Origin: CAYLTX01 sp046545675
GTDB taxonomy: Bacteria > Myxococcota_A > Bradymonadia > Bradymonadales > Bradymonadaceae
DNA length: 18,854 nt
Assembly (NCBI GenBank): GCA_046545675.1
Contig: JBKGZI010000064.1
Location: 1-18,854, forward strand
Direction of reading: 5' to 3'
Shown here: piece by piece, positions 6,732 through 13,737 of the stretch
Layout of the letters: the number at the start of each line of letters is the position of its first letter
How positions within the stretch are numbered: the first letter of the stretch is position 1
The notes under the pieces: model-generated
The model's input: only the letters and a program-made list of their open reading frames with translations
Told to the model about the DNA's origin: nothing
Databases searched by the model: none
Program-made: the position numbers and the translations under genes

Positions 6732-6750
6732 GGAGATTCCCCGGAGATTC
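6732..6750 (+). promoter_or_regulatory. Duplicated ribosome-binding motif before a GTG start
   Basis: The octamer GGAGATTC occurs twice (6732-6739 and 6743-6750) in the 31-bp gap before the GTG at 6754. The second GGAG is 7 nt from the start codon and is probably the working Shine-Dalgarno; the first looks like a small local duplication. Confidence 0.5.
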
Positions 6751-6753
6751 GAC

Positions 6754-7782
6754 GTGCCACGTTTCGACACAGCCAAAACCCTGCACAGCCTGCTCAAGCT
6801 CACCGGCGCCGCGCTGGTGATCTGGGCGGTGGGCTGGGCGGTGGTCGTGCTCGACTCGCGGGGCACGATCAGCGACAGCCAGGCGGATATCGTCGATTGG
6901 GGCTTCGGGTCGGCCTCGGTCCACCAGCGCTTCGGCAAGGCCCTCGAGCGGCTGGGCCACGACGAGCCGCAGGCCCTCGAGTTAAACGGCAACACGGTGT
7001 ACTTCTCGGTCAACTATGCCAAGCAACCCCCTCGACAGCTCATGGAGCGCTACCAGCGCGAGTTCGTCGCACAACAGGTCAACGACCGCGCCTACGGAGC
7101 CCCCGAGGCTGACCGGGGCGATGACGGCGAAGAGCGCCTCTTTACCGCCCTGACCGGCGGCGTGGTCCCTCAACTGGTCTCGCGCGACTATGTCACCATG
7201 GGTGGGATGACCATGAACGGCGAGCCCACCGACCCGCTCGAGGTCATTCGCCAATACCGACCCGACCATAACGAGGCGCAGATGTTCAGCGGCCACCGCT
7301 ACGTCGAGATGTTCGACCAGCCCGGCCGCCGCGGCACCACCGTCCTCGCCTCGTGGAGCGACGACGACTTCGACTACGCCAAGATGATCCCCGGCCAGCA
7401 ACGCGAGGGCCTCAGCGTCGACATCGACGTGCCCGCCTGCCCGGGATGCACCCGGGTCAACCGACTTCGCGATCTGGACCGCGATCGTTTCTATGAGGCC
7501 AATATCTTCGTGACCTCGCGCTCCCATGAGCAACTCGAGCGCTTCTACCGCAGCGCGCTGCCTCGGCGCGGATGGCGGCAGCGCCGCTCGAACTCCTCGC
7601 TTACAGATGTCCAAAACACCGTCGACTTTACCAGCGACGACTCGACGGTGGTCTCCTTCGACCGTCCCGAGCCCGACGACGAACGCATCCTGACCATTTT
7701 GATCTATTCGGTGGGACAGGGCCAAACCGCCGTCCACACCTCGATGACCCGCGACGCCCAATTGGCTGAAGATAATGAGTGA
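6754..7782 (+). CDS. Unrecognised single-helix anchored periplasmic protein
   Basis: 342 residues from GTG 6754, with GGAG 7 nt upstream. A membrane helix lies near the N-terminus (about 14-33, LTGAALVIWAVGWAVVVL) with few charges before it, so the body is predicted to be periplasmic. The body is hydrophilic and rich in Arg/Asp. Two similar segments are visible, PRQLMERYQREF (about 90-100) and HEQLERFYRSALPRRGWRQ (about 255-275). The second follows a pattern seen in several proteins of related bacteria where a helix ending in FYR..LP..GW packs against a beta sheet. A CPGC pair lies near residue 230. I cannot assign a family. It follows the TadE-like gene by 31 nt, and its stop overlaps the start of the next lipoprotein by 8 nt, so it belongs to the same transcription unit. 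Confidence 0.7.
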   Translation: MPRFDTAKTLHSLLKLTGAALVIWAVGWAVVVLDSRGTISDSQADIVDWGFGSASVHQRFGKALERLGHDEPQALELNGNTVYFSVNYAKQPPRQLMERYQREFVAQQVNDRAYGAPEADRGDDGEERLFTALTGGVVPQLVSRDYVTMGGMTMNGEPTDPLEVIRQYRPDHNEAQMFSGHRYVEMFDQPGRRGTTVLASWSDDDFDYAKMIPGQQREGLSVDIDVPACPGCTRVNRLRDLDRDRFYEANIFVTSRSHEQLERFYRSALPRRGWRQRRSNSSLTDVQNTVDFTSDDSTVVSFDRPEPDDERILTILIYSVGQGQTAVHTSMTRDAQLAEDNE

Positions 7783-10621
7783 AACCATGTTCAATATACG
7801 GCTGCACCCAGAAAAATCGCGCCGACCGCACTCCTCCCGCGGCTGGCTGGCGCTGCTCACCTTCAGCATGCTCCTATTCGCCGTCGGTTGCGGCGCCGAA
7901 GACGACGGCCTCGACGACCCGCCGGCGGTGAACTTCGAGGATGTGCCCACCCCCGATCCGGGGCCGCGGCAATTTCCCAAGCCCGATGGCCGCTTCTTCG
8001 AGCACGATGATATCATCGCGGTCAATCCCGACCCCGACGAGCGAAAGGAGATGTTGCTGACCGACAACTTCTATTGGCTCAGCGACCAGGCCGCCGACAG
8101 CCTCCTGGAGTACAGCCTCGACCGATTGGTCTTCCCGCTGGAGGGCAACCGCGAGCTGCTGGGATACAAACCCGGCCACATCGTGGGCAATAAATTCGCG
8201 GTCATTCGTCACTACATCGAGGAGGTGCGAGTGGTGGACAACCGCATCATCTGGGAGACGCGGCCGGCCGAGATCGGCGAGATCGTCGAGCACGGCAACT
8301 TTTATATCCACATCAAACCCGGCGCCGAGGTGCCCATCGGCTTCGACCCGCTGGACGTGTATTTGTACGACAACCCCCAAGAACAGCTCGACGACATTCG
8401 CAACAACCTCGACTCGCGGCTGGTGCGCCAATTCGTCGACCGAATGCGCACCAACGACCAGTATCGGCCGGGCTCGCTGGGACTGGGCGGGACGAATTCG
8501 GGCGCCGGTGGGGGCGGCACGCAGCCGCTCGACGGCGAATTGGCCACCCGCAGGCAGCCGCTCAGTTGTAGCTTCCCGGACGTCGGCGGCAGTGACCTTT
8601 ATAATTGTGACGACTACGTGCGCAGCAACGAGCACGACTACCGGCCGCGCGGGTCGAATCACTCCCAGTGCGTGAGCGAGGGCAATTGGAAGTACGAGCA
8701 ACCCTGCAGGGATAATATCGAAGACGCCCCCTTCGATTATATCCCCGACCCTGACGCCGATCAGCCCCACCAAGAGCCCCACCGAGGATGCCGCCAATCG
8801 GGCAACACCAAGGCGGTCACCAATACGAAAGATGATATCGAGAACAACCCCTACCAGTATATGCCCGACCCCAACGCCGCCAAGCCACACGAAGGGTGCC
8901 GCATGGCAGGCAACACCAAGACCTCCACGAATAATAGCGGCGACACCATCTACATCTGTGTATGCGACGGCCTCTCGACCAGTGAGTGCGTCGATCAACA
9001 AGAGGGCGAGACCGTCGATATCTGTGTATGCGACGGCCTCTCGACCAGTGAGTGCGTCGAGCAACAATGCGACAAGCTGTGCTGGTGCGACACGGGCAAC
9101 CTCGATCAATGCTCCAAGAAGGTGTGCAAAGACACATGTGGCTTCAAAAGAGAGACCCAAGAGCAAGATTCGGGCGGCTCGGACTCCGCCGACGGCATGG
9201 GCGGCAGCCTGTCGTTTTGCATGAATACGGACACCAACCCCGAAGACGACGGGCGCTGCCCGGGCGATATGTCCGTCGAGCTCAACGACTCCGACCCGGG
9301 CACCGACCTGTCGTACCAGCTCGGCCCGGACACGCTGAATCTCAAGCTCAAGCCGATCTTCATGGCCACCGTCGGCGTCAAGGCCAGCTTCGACTTCAAC
9401 GTCAAGTGTTGCGTCAAAGTCAAAGCGGTCGCCAAGATCGGCGTCTACGCAGGCGTAGGCTATGGGCTCAACGCCTCCATCAATGTGCTCAACGCCGGGG
9501 CGAGCAGCAATGACTCGTTGACCAAATACTATAGCGACATCACCGGCAGCCCGCTGGCGACCATCCAGATCTGGATCCTGCAGGTGCAGGTCGACCCCTA
9601 TCTGCGCATGCAATTTCGCGGCGAAGCCGGCATCGGCGGTTCTCTGGCCTACGAATACTACGACGAGGACTGGTTTTACGCCTGCGTGTGGTTTGGCACA
9701 AAGAACGGCTCACAATTCCAAGTCGCCGATGAAGACGACGGCAGTACGGTGACCAAGTGCAACTTGCCCAACCACTCGCGCGATGCTCAGTTCAACGGAT
9801 TTATCGAGCAGGGATTCAACTCCGAGGTCGGCGCCGGCATCGCGCTGGCGCTGGGCATCGAGCTCAATTTATACGGCCGCCATCGAACGGGGGTGTGGTT
9901 CGAGCCCATACGCGTGCTCGCCGACGTCAGCGCGTCACTGCGCGCACCGCGGTGCAACTGGGACTACGCCATCCGGTTCGGCTGGCTGTTCGGCATCGGC
10001 GTCGACCTGGGCATCATCAACCTCTCCAAGGAGTGGAGCCGCATCTGGAGCTTCCTGCCGACCATCGCCGACGAGGGCGCGCTGACCGGCGGGCTGTGGG
10101 AGTCTCTCTTTGGCTGCGGGGTCTACGACACCGCCGACCCCTATAGCGGCGAGAGCATCGAGTGCAGCCCGGGCGACGAGGGCGACCAAAAATGCGTCGA
10201 GGATCTGGACGGGCCAGCCAAGTGTTTTGTGCGCGAATGCGTCGAGGACGGGCCCCTGCGCGTATCCCTGGGCTGGTTCACCCCGGGCGCCGACCTCAAC
10301 CTGCATGTGCGCACCCCCTCGGGCGAGCAGCACAGCGCGGCGATTTCGTATCCGGGCACCTTCACTCGCCACGACTGCGCGGGAGTGTGCGGCGAGGAAT
10401 CTCCGTCGGCTCGACTCATCGAAAACGCCGTGTTCTCGTCGGCCGAAACCGGTGAATACCAGATCTGGGTGGAGATGCACCCCGACTCCACCGTCGATCA
10501 GCCCGTCCAATACACCATCGAGGTTGACTCCGACGAGACCCGTCAGGACTTCTCGGGCACCATCTATCCCGACCGAAGCGACTCGTCGCCGACCGTCTTC
10601 ACGCTGCCGGTGGGGCAATAA
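7775..10621 (+). CDS. Large Cys-rich lipoprotein with shared N-terminal module and YfaP-like C-terminal domain
   Basis: 948 residues from ATG 7775 (ATG 7787 is possible), overlapping the upstream gene by 8 nt. A basic leader and hydrophobic core end in AVGC, giving a lipobox with Cys39; Gly follows, so nothing suggests retention at the inner membrane. Residues about 116-182 are the module shared with the lipoproteins at 10648, 15939 and 16535 (FPLEG...GHIVGNKFAVIRHYIEEVRVVDNRIIWETRPAEIGEIV in outline). Residues 313-386 hold two copies of a DxIExxPxxYxPDP module. Residues 394-455 are Cys-rich, with a perfectly duplicated 22-residue unit. A beta-rich middle part (about 530-790) resembles the middle of the 15939 protein. 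The C-terminal 120 residues (LRVSLGWFTPGADLNLHV ... GEYQIWVEM) look like a DUF2135/YfaP-type beta sandwich, also present in the next gene. Probably outer-membrane or surface located; function unknown. Confidence 0.78.
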   Translation: MSETMFNIRLHPEKSRRPHSSRGWLALLTFSMLLFAVGCGAEDDGLDDPPAVNFEDVPTPDPGPRQFPKPDGRFFEHDDIIAVNPDPDERKEMLLTDNFYWLSDQAADSLLEYSLDRLVFPLEGNRELLGYKPGHIVGNKFAVIRHYIEEVRVVDNRIIWETRPAEIGEIVEHGNFYIHIKPGAEVPIGFDPLDVYLYDNPQEQLDDIRNNLDSRLVRQFVDRMRTNDQYRPGSLGLGGTNSGAGGGGTQPLDGELATRRQPLSCSFPDVGGSDLYNCDDYVRSNEHDYRPRGSNHSQCVSEGNWKYEQPCRDNIEDAPFDYIPDPDADQPHQEPHRGCRQSGNTKAVTNTKDDIENNPYQYMPDPNAAKPHEGCRMAGNTKTSTNNSGDTIYICVCDGLSTSECVDQQEGETVDICVCDGLSTSECVEQQCDKLCWCDTGNLDQCSKKVCKDTCGFKRETQEQDSGGSDSADGMGGSLSFCMNTDTNPEDDGRCPGDMSVELNDSDPGTDLSYQLGPDTLNLKLKPIFMATVGVKASFDFNVKCCVKVKAVAKIGVYAGVGYGLNASINVLNAGASSNDSLTKYYSDITGSPLATIQIWILQVQVDPYLRMQFRGEAGIGGSLAYEYYDEDWFYACVWFGTKNGSQFQVADEDDGSTVTKCNLPNHSRDAQFNGFIEQGFNSEVGAGIALALGIELNLYGRHRTGVWFEPIRVLADVSASLRAPRCNWDYAIRFGWLFGIGVDLGIINLSKEWSRIWSFLPTIADEGALTGGLWESLFGCGVYDTADPYSGESIECSPGDEGDQKCVEDLDGPAKCFVRECVEDGPLRVSLGWFTPGADLNLHVRTPSGEQHSAAISYPGTFTRHDCAGVCGEESPSARLIENAVFSSAETGEYQIWVEMHPDSTVDQPVQYTIEVDSDETRQDFSGTIYPDRSDSSPTVFTLPVGQ
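8711..8932 (+). repeat. Two diverged 34-38 residue modules inside the large lipoprotein
   Basis: Residues 313-350 (8711-8824) and 353-386 (8831-8932) of the 7775 protein align as Asp-x-Ile-Glu, PxxYxPDPxA, PHxGCR and GNTK blocks. The first copy has a four-residue insertion beside its PH pair. DNA identity is partial, so this duplication is older than the 66-bp one just downstream. Confidence 0.75.
8954..9060 (+). repeat. 66-nt period tandem duplication with a 41-nt exact repeat (ICVCDGLSTSECV)
   Basis: Positions 8954-8994 and 9020-9060 are identical over 41 nt and lie 66 nt apart, so the unit is 22 codons and stays in frame. Each copy encodes ICVCDGLSTSECV with three Cys. Identity at third codon positions points to a recent duplication or to gene conversion between the copies. 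Confidence 0.9.
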
Positions 10622-10647
10622 TGAGCCTATTATTCACGGAGTTTGGA

Positions 10648-12831
10648 ATGCAGCGGCCCCACCACAAGCTGTCATGGATGGTCGTATTAGCCGCCATGGT
10701 GATGTCGACCGCGTTGGGCTGTGAGGACGCCACGCGTTCGACGGTCTCCGTCGACCAGACACGACGCGCCCTGTCCACCCCGGAGATCGACGAGGATATA
10801 GTCCTCGCCGAGAGAGTCTTCGATCTCGATGACTCCCAGATATCCGAGCTGCGGATCGGCGCCGACTTCATCGAGGTCGACACGCCGGTGGCCGCCGATC
10901 TGATGGATCTACAGCCGGGAGACATCCTCCTGAGCGAACTCGGCGACGGGTTTTGGCGAGTCATCGAAACCACCGAAGTGCGAAGCGACCGGCTGGTGCT
11001 CACCACACGTGACGCCCAGCTCGAAGAGGTCGTCCGAGAGGGCACCTTCGACTTTGTCTTCAACCCACAAGACCAGCACCATGAGACCCAGCGCCGCGCT
11101 CAGCAACTGCGCCCCGAGGACGCGCGTGTCGACGGCGTCGACCCGCAACGTGTCGACGCCGACGAGCAGGTGGGAAGCCTCGACCTTTCGACCGACCTGG
11201 GGGCGAGCACGCGCGCCGATGCCTCCAATGCGCTTTTGTCGGTAGACACGACTCGCGGCCGTCTGTCGTTCCAGCCGGCGATACGCCTTCTCTTGGTGGT
11301 CGTCGACGGCCAGATTCACCGGGAGCACTTTCGCGTATCGGGTTGGGCAGACTTCGACGCCAACTGGACCCTCGACGCCCAGGACACTTCGAGCCTGCAG
11401 CACGCCGTGCGGCTGCTGCCCGACGACCAGCAGGGAAACCAGCTTGCGTTTCGGCTGCTTGGCCGCAGCTTCCAGATCGATCCCGACCTTCGGCTGATGT
11501 ATGACGTCAGCGCCACCGGCGAAGGCCGCATCGACCTGGGCCTCGACGGCGAGGGATATGTGCTCGCCGGCTATGACTGCAGCGCCGGCAGCAGTTGCGT
11601 CGCTCTGCGCCCCGAGACCGCCAATGATCCATTCGCCGCGGGCGAATTGCACCAGTGGTCCGAAGGCGAGCCGACCATCTCGATGCGAACCGCATTTCAG
11701 GCCGGCGTCGATCTGCAGACCAGCGGGCTGGGCCACGGCTCGGCGACTCCGCTCGAGCTCACCTATCAGGGCCATGCCGACGTCTCGCCGCCGTTTTGCC
11801 CGTACACCGCCAATGCGACCGCTGAGGGCGTGGCCACCTACGACCGCACGAGCCTGACCAATTACACCTATGAGTTATTCGACGACGAGAGCCTATTCAC
11901 CGGCCAAAACGACTGTGGAGTGACCCTTCCTCCCGGCGCAGACTCCGACGATCCGAACAACCCCGACGGCCAGCCCTGCGCGCGTGACAGCGACTGCCCC
12001 GACGACGAGATGTGCATGTTGGGCTCGAATGTCTGCGTGACGGAAACCCCCTTCTCGGTGACCCTGAAGTGGTCGCAGTCCGTCGATCTCGACCTCCGCG
12101 TGGAGACCAAGACCGGCGAGGAACTCAGCGCCGACACGCCCACCGTCTCCAACGGTGAGTTGACCCACGTGTCGGTCGGCGGAGCAGATTGCGACGATTG
12201 TCTCGGCCAATGTGATGGGGGCACCGCTTTTGACTGCGCCAACGAGACCCCCTCGCAGGGCACCTGCCCGTCGCATTGCGAGTATACCTCCGAGAGCCAG
12301 GGAAGCTGCAGCGGCACGCGATATTCGGGTTGCGGTGGCCTCGACGCGGCCGCGTGCATGAGCGCGTCGAGTTGCATGATGATTTGTAACTCAGCCCAGA
12401 CCTCGTGCGCTTGCCACGGCATCCTGGTGGAATCCTGTCAGGGCCTCGATGAAAATACCTGCAAGGGTAGTTTCAATTGCAGTTGGTCGAGCCAGACCGT
12501 CGAATACTGCGAGGGCGGCCGGGTGCGCTGCTCGGACCTCGATCAAACCAGTTGTACTAATTCGACCAACTGCGATTGGCAGCAACCCGATACCGGCGGC
12601 ACCGAGCTTCCTCCGTTCATCGAGCACGCCGGCTTCGACCCCGTCACCCGGGGCGATCCATTCCGCATCTGGGTATCGAATATCAGCGGGCTGGCCGATG
12701 TCGAGGACACCGTCTCCTACACGCTGTTATTTCGCACCGAGGATGGAGAATACTTCGAGGTACGCGGCGAGTTCGAGCCGGATGCCTCCTCGCAGAGTGT
12801 CTTCTTTGACTACGAATACCTCGAGCAATGA
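10648..12831 (+). CDS. Lipoprotein with shared N-terminal module and Cys-rich insert in a YfaP-like C-terminal domain
   Basis: 727 residues from ATG 10648, preferred because GGAG lies 6 nt upstream (10638-10641) and because MQRPHHK plus a hydrophobic core makes a normal signal peptide. ATG 10621, overlapping the previous stop (TAATG), would add nine residues. Cys25 follows ALG (lipobox). Residues about 81-140 are the shared module (LQPGDILL, FWRVIETTEV, LVLTTRDAQLEEVV). The middle (about 160-430) is not recognised. At about 442-460 a GQPCARDSDCPDDEMC motif resembles Cys-rich motifs of myxobacterial lipoproteins. From about 468 a DUF2135/YfaP-like sandwich begins (FSVTLKWSQSVDLDLRV). It is interrupted at about 515-645 by a Cys-rich insert with three CxxLD repeats, and resumes at PFIEHAGF and FRIWV to the end. 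The same domain closes the preceding lipoprotein with a much shorter insert. Likely exported and disulphide-rich. Confidence 0.78.
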   Translation: MQRPHHKLSWMVVLAAMVMSTALGCEDATRSTVSVDQTRRALSTPEIDEDIVLAERVFDLDDSQISELRIGADFIEVDTPVAADLMDLQPGDILLSELGDGFWRVIETTEVRSDRLVLTTRDAQLEEVVREGTFDFVFNPQDQHHETQRRAQQLRPEDARVDGVDPQRVDADEQVGSLDLSTDLGASTRADASNALLSVDTTRGRLSFQPAIRLLLVVVDGQIHREHFRVSGWADFDANWTLDAQDTSSLQHAVRLLPDDQQGNQLAFRLLGRSFQIDPDLRLMYDVSATGEGRIDLGLDGEGYVLAGYDCSAGSSCVALRPETANDPFAAGELHQWSEGEPTISMRTAFQAGVDLQTSGLGHGSATPLELTYQGHADVSPPFCPYTANATAEGVATYDRTSLTNYTYELFDDESLFTGQNDCGVTLPPGADSDDPNNPDGQPCARDSDCPDDEMCMLGSNVCVTETPFSVTLKWSQSVDLDLRVETKTGEELSADTPTVSNGELTHVSVGGADCDDCLGQCDGGTAFDCANETPSQGTCPSHCEYTSESQGSCSGTRYSGCGGLDAAACMSASSCMMICNSAQTSCACHGILVESCQGLDENTCKGSFNCSWSSQTVEYCEGGRVRCSDLDQTSCTNSTNCDWQQPDTGGTELPPFIEHAGFDPVTRGDPFRIWVSNISGLADVEDTVSYTLLFRTEDGEYFEVRGEFEPDASSQSVFFDYEYLEQ
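12331..12585 (+). repeat. Three CxxLDxxxC repeats in a Cys-rich insert
   Basis: Three units starting at 12331, 12436 and 12529 encode CGGLDAAAC, CQGLDENTC and CSDLDQTSC, each followed within a few residues by another Cys and, in the last two, by Trp (NCSW, NCDW). They lie in the insert of the C-terminal domain of the 10648 lipoprotein. Repeats with a Cys-Leu-Asp spacing of this type are known from secreted Cys-rich proteins and probably form disulphide-stabilised modules. Confidence 0.75.
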
Positions 12832-12900
12832 GTCTGACGCCGTGCCCGCCGGCCGGCGCGACCTCGCAATGATCTATCCGCTCAACCGAGTTGTAACGCC
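12832..12900 (+). other. Short intergenic gap with a 12-bp GC palindrome
   Basis: The 69-bp gap between two lipoprotein genes contains CGCCGGCCGGCG (12847-12858), a perfect palindrome without a loop or following T-run. It does not look like an intrinsic terminator. No convincing promoter or strong ribosome site was seen before the start at 12901, so read-through from the upstream gene is likely. Confidence 0.35.
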
Positions 12901-13716
12901 ATGATGATCCAATCGCCTATGTCGTCGCCCCGGCCCCTGATGCTGGGGACTTGCCTCATGCTGATTGTTGGCTGCTCCTCCCCCAACAACGACGCCTTCA
13001 AAACCGCCGAGCCTCCTGAGGACGCCGGCGGGGCTGATACAGACGCGACCGACGCGCAGGGCGACGTGCAGACGGCGGTCGACCCGTCGATCGCCGAGGC
13101 CCAAGACGAGATGATCGAGGCCGAGTGCGACATGCTCTACCGGTGCTGCTCATCGGAGGAGCTCGAGGATCGCTTCGGCATCGACGGCTCATCGGCAGAA
13201 TGCGACGACTTCCAGTCTCCGCTTCCGGTCACGATTCACCTGGCCAATATGACCGAATCTGACCGCGAGGGCCGCATCAGCTTCGATCCGGGCATGGCCG
13301 AGCTATGTGGCGAGTCCTATCTGGACCAAGACTGCAGCCAATGGACCGCGCTCGACCCGTCGACGACGACCCTGTCCGGATGTATGGAGATGGTGACCCC
13401 TCAGGTCAACGAGGGTGGGGACTGTAAATTTGATTTTGAATGCGTCTCGAGCTTCTGCGAAATGCAGGAAGACGACGACGAGATGGGCAAGTGTGTCGGT
13501 TTCGCCGACGAGGGTGATACGTGCTTTGGCGCCGACTGCGGCGACGGGCTGTATTGCGACACCTTCGACGACGCCTGTTTGCCTCAAAAGGACGACGGGC
13601 GCGCCTGCGTCGACGACGACGAATGCAAGTCGGGGGCATGCACCAGCGACTCGGAGGGCCAGATGCAGTGCAGCCCGCCGGCGCCGCTTTGCAACTCATT
13701 CGACGACGACGAATGA
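12901..13716 (+). CDS. Small Cys-rich lipoprotein
   Basis: 271 residues from ATG 12901; ATGs at 12904 and 12919 are alternatives and no strong ribosome site separates them. A short leader ends in LIVGC (Cys25), a clear lipobox, followed by Ser. An acidic Asp/Ala/Gly/Thr linker leads to an ECDMLYRCC motif (near residue 78), a conserved helix-Cys pair pattern in lipoproteins of Myxococcota and relatives. From about residue 170 to the end there are many Cys residues in blocks such as GGDCKFDFECVSSFC, DTCFGADCGDGLYC and ACVDDDECKSGAC, spaced like Dickkopf or EGF-type disulphide repeats. It is the last gene of the plus-strand run, 69 bp after the previous gene and only 21 bp from the convergent minus-strand stop. 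Likely surface exposed; no enzymatic motif is seen. Confidence 0.78.
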   Translation: MMIQSPMSSPRPLMLGTCLMLIVGCSSPNNDAFKTAEPPEDAGGADTDATDAQGDVQTAVDPSIAEAQDEMIEAECDMLYRCCSSEELEDRFGIDGSSAECDDFQSPLPVTIHLANMTESDREGRISFDPGMAELCGESYLDQDCSQWTALDPSTTTLSGCMEMVTPQVNEGGDCKFDFECVSSFCEMQEDDDEMGKCVGFADEGDTCFGADCGDGLYCDTFDDACLPQKDDGRACVDDDECKSGACTSDSEGQMQCSPPAPLCNSFDDDE

Positions 13717-13737
13717 CGCCGACGACACCGCGGCTCA

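Noticed and set aside
7874..9613. Long open frame on the minus strand opposite the large lipoprotein gene
   Set aside because: It is opposite a plus-strand gene with a lipobox, domains and repeats; its product is a Val/Ala/Asp/Gly-rich string of the kind antisense frames give in GC-rich DNA, with no signal or motif.
13717..13737. Terminator between the convergent genes
   Set aside because: Only a 4-bp CCGC/GCGG pairing is visible near 13729-13746 and there is no T-run; any terminator would have to lie inside the coding ends.
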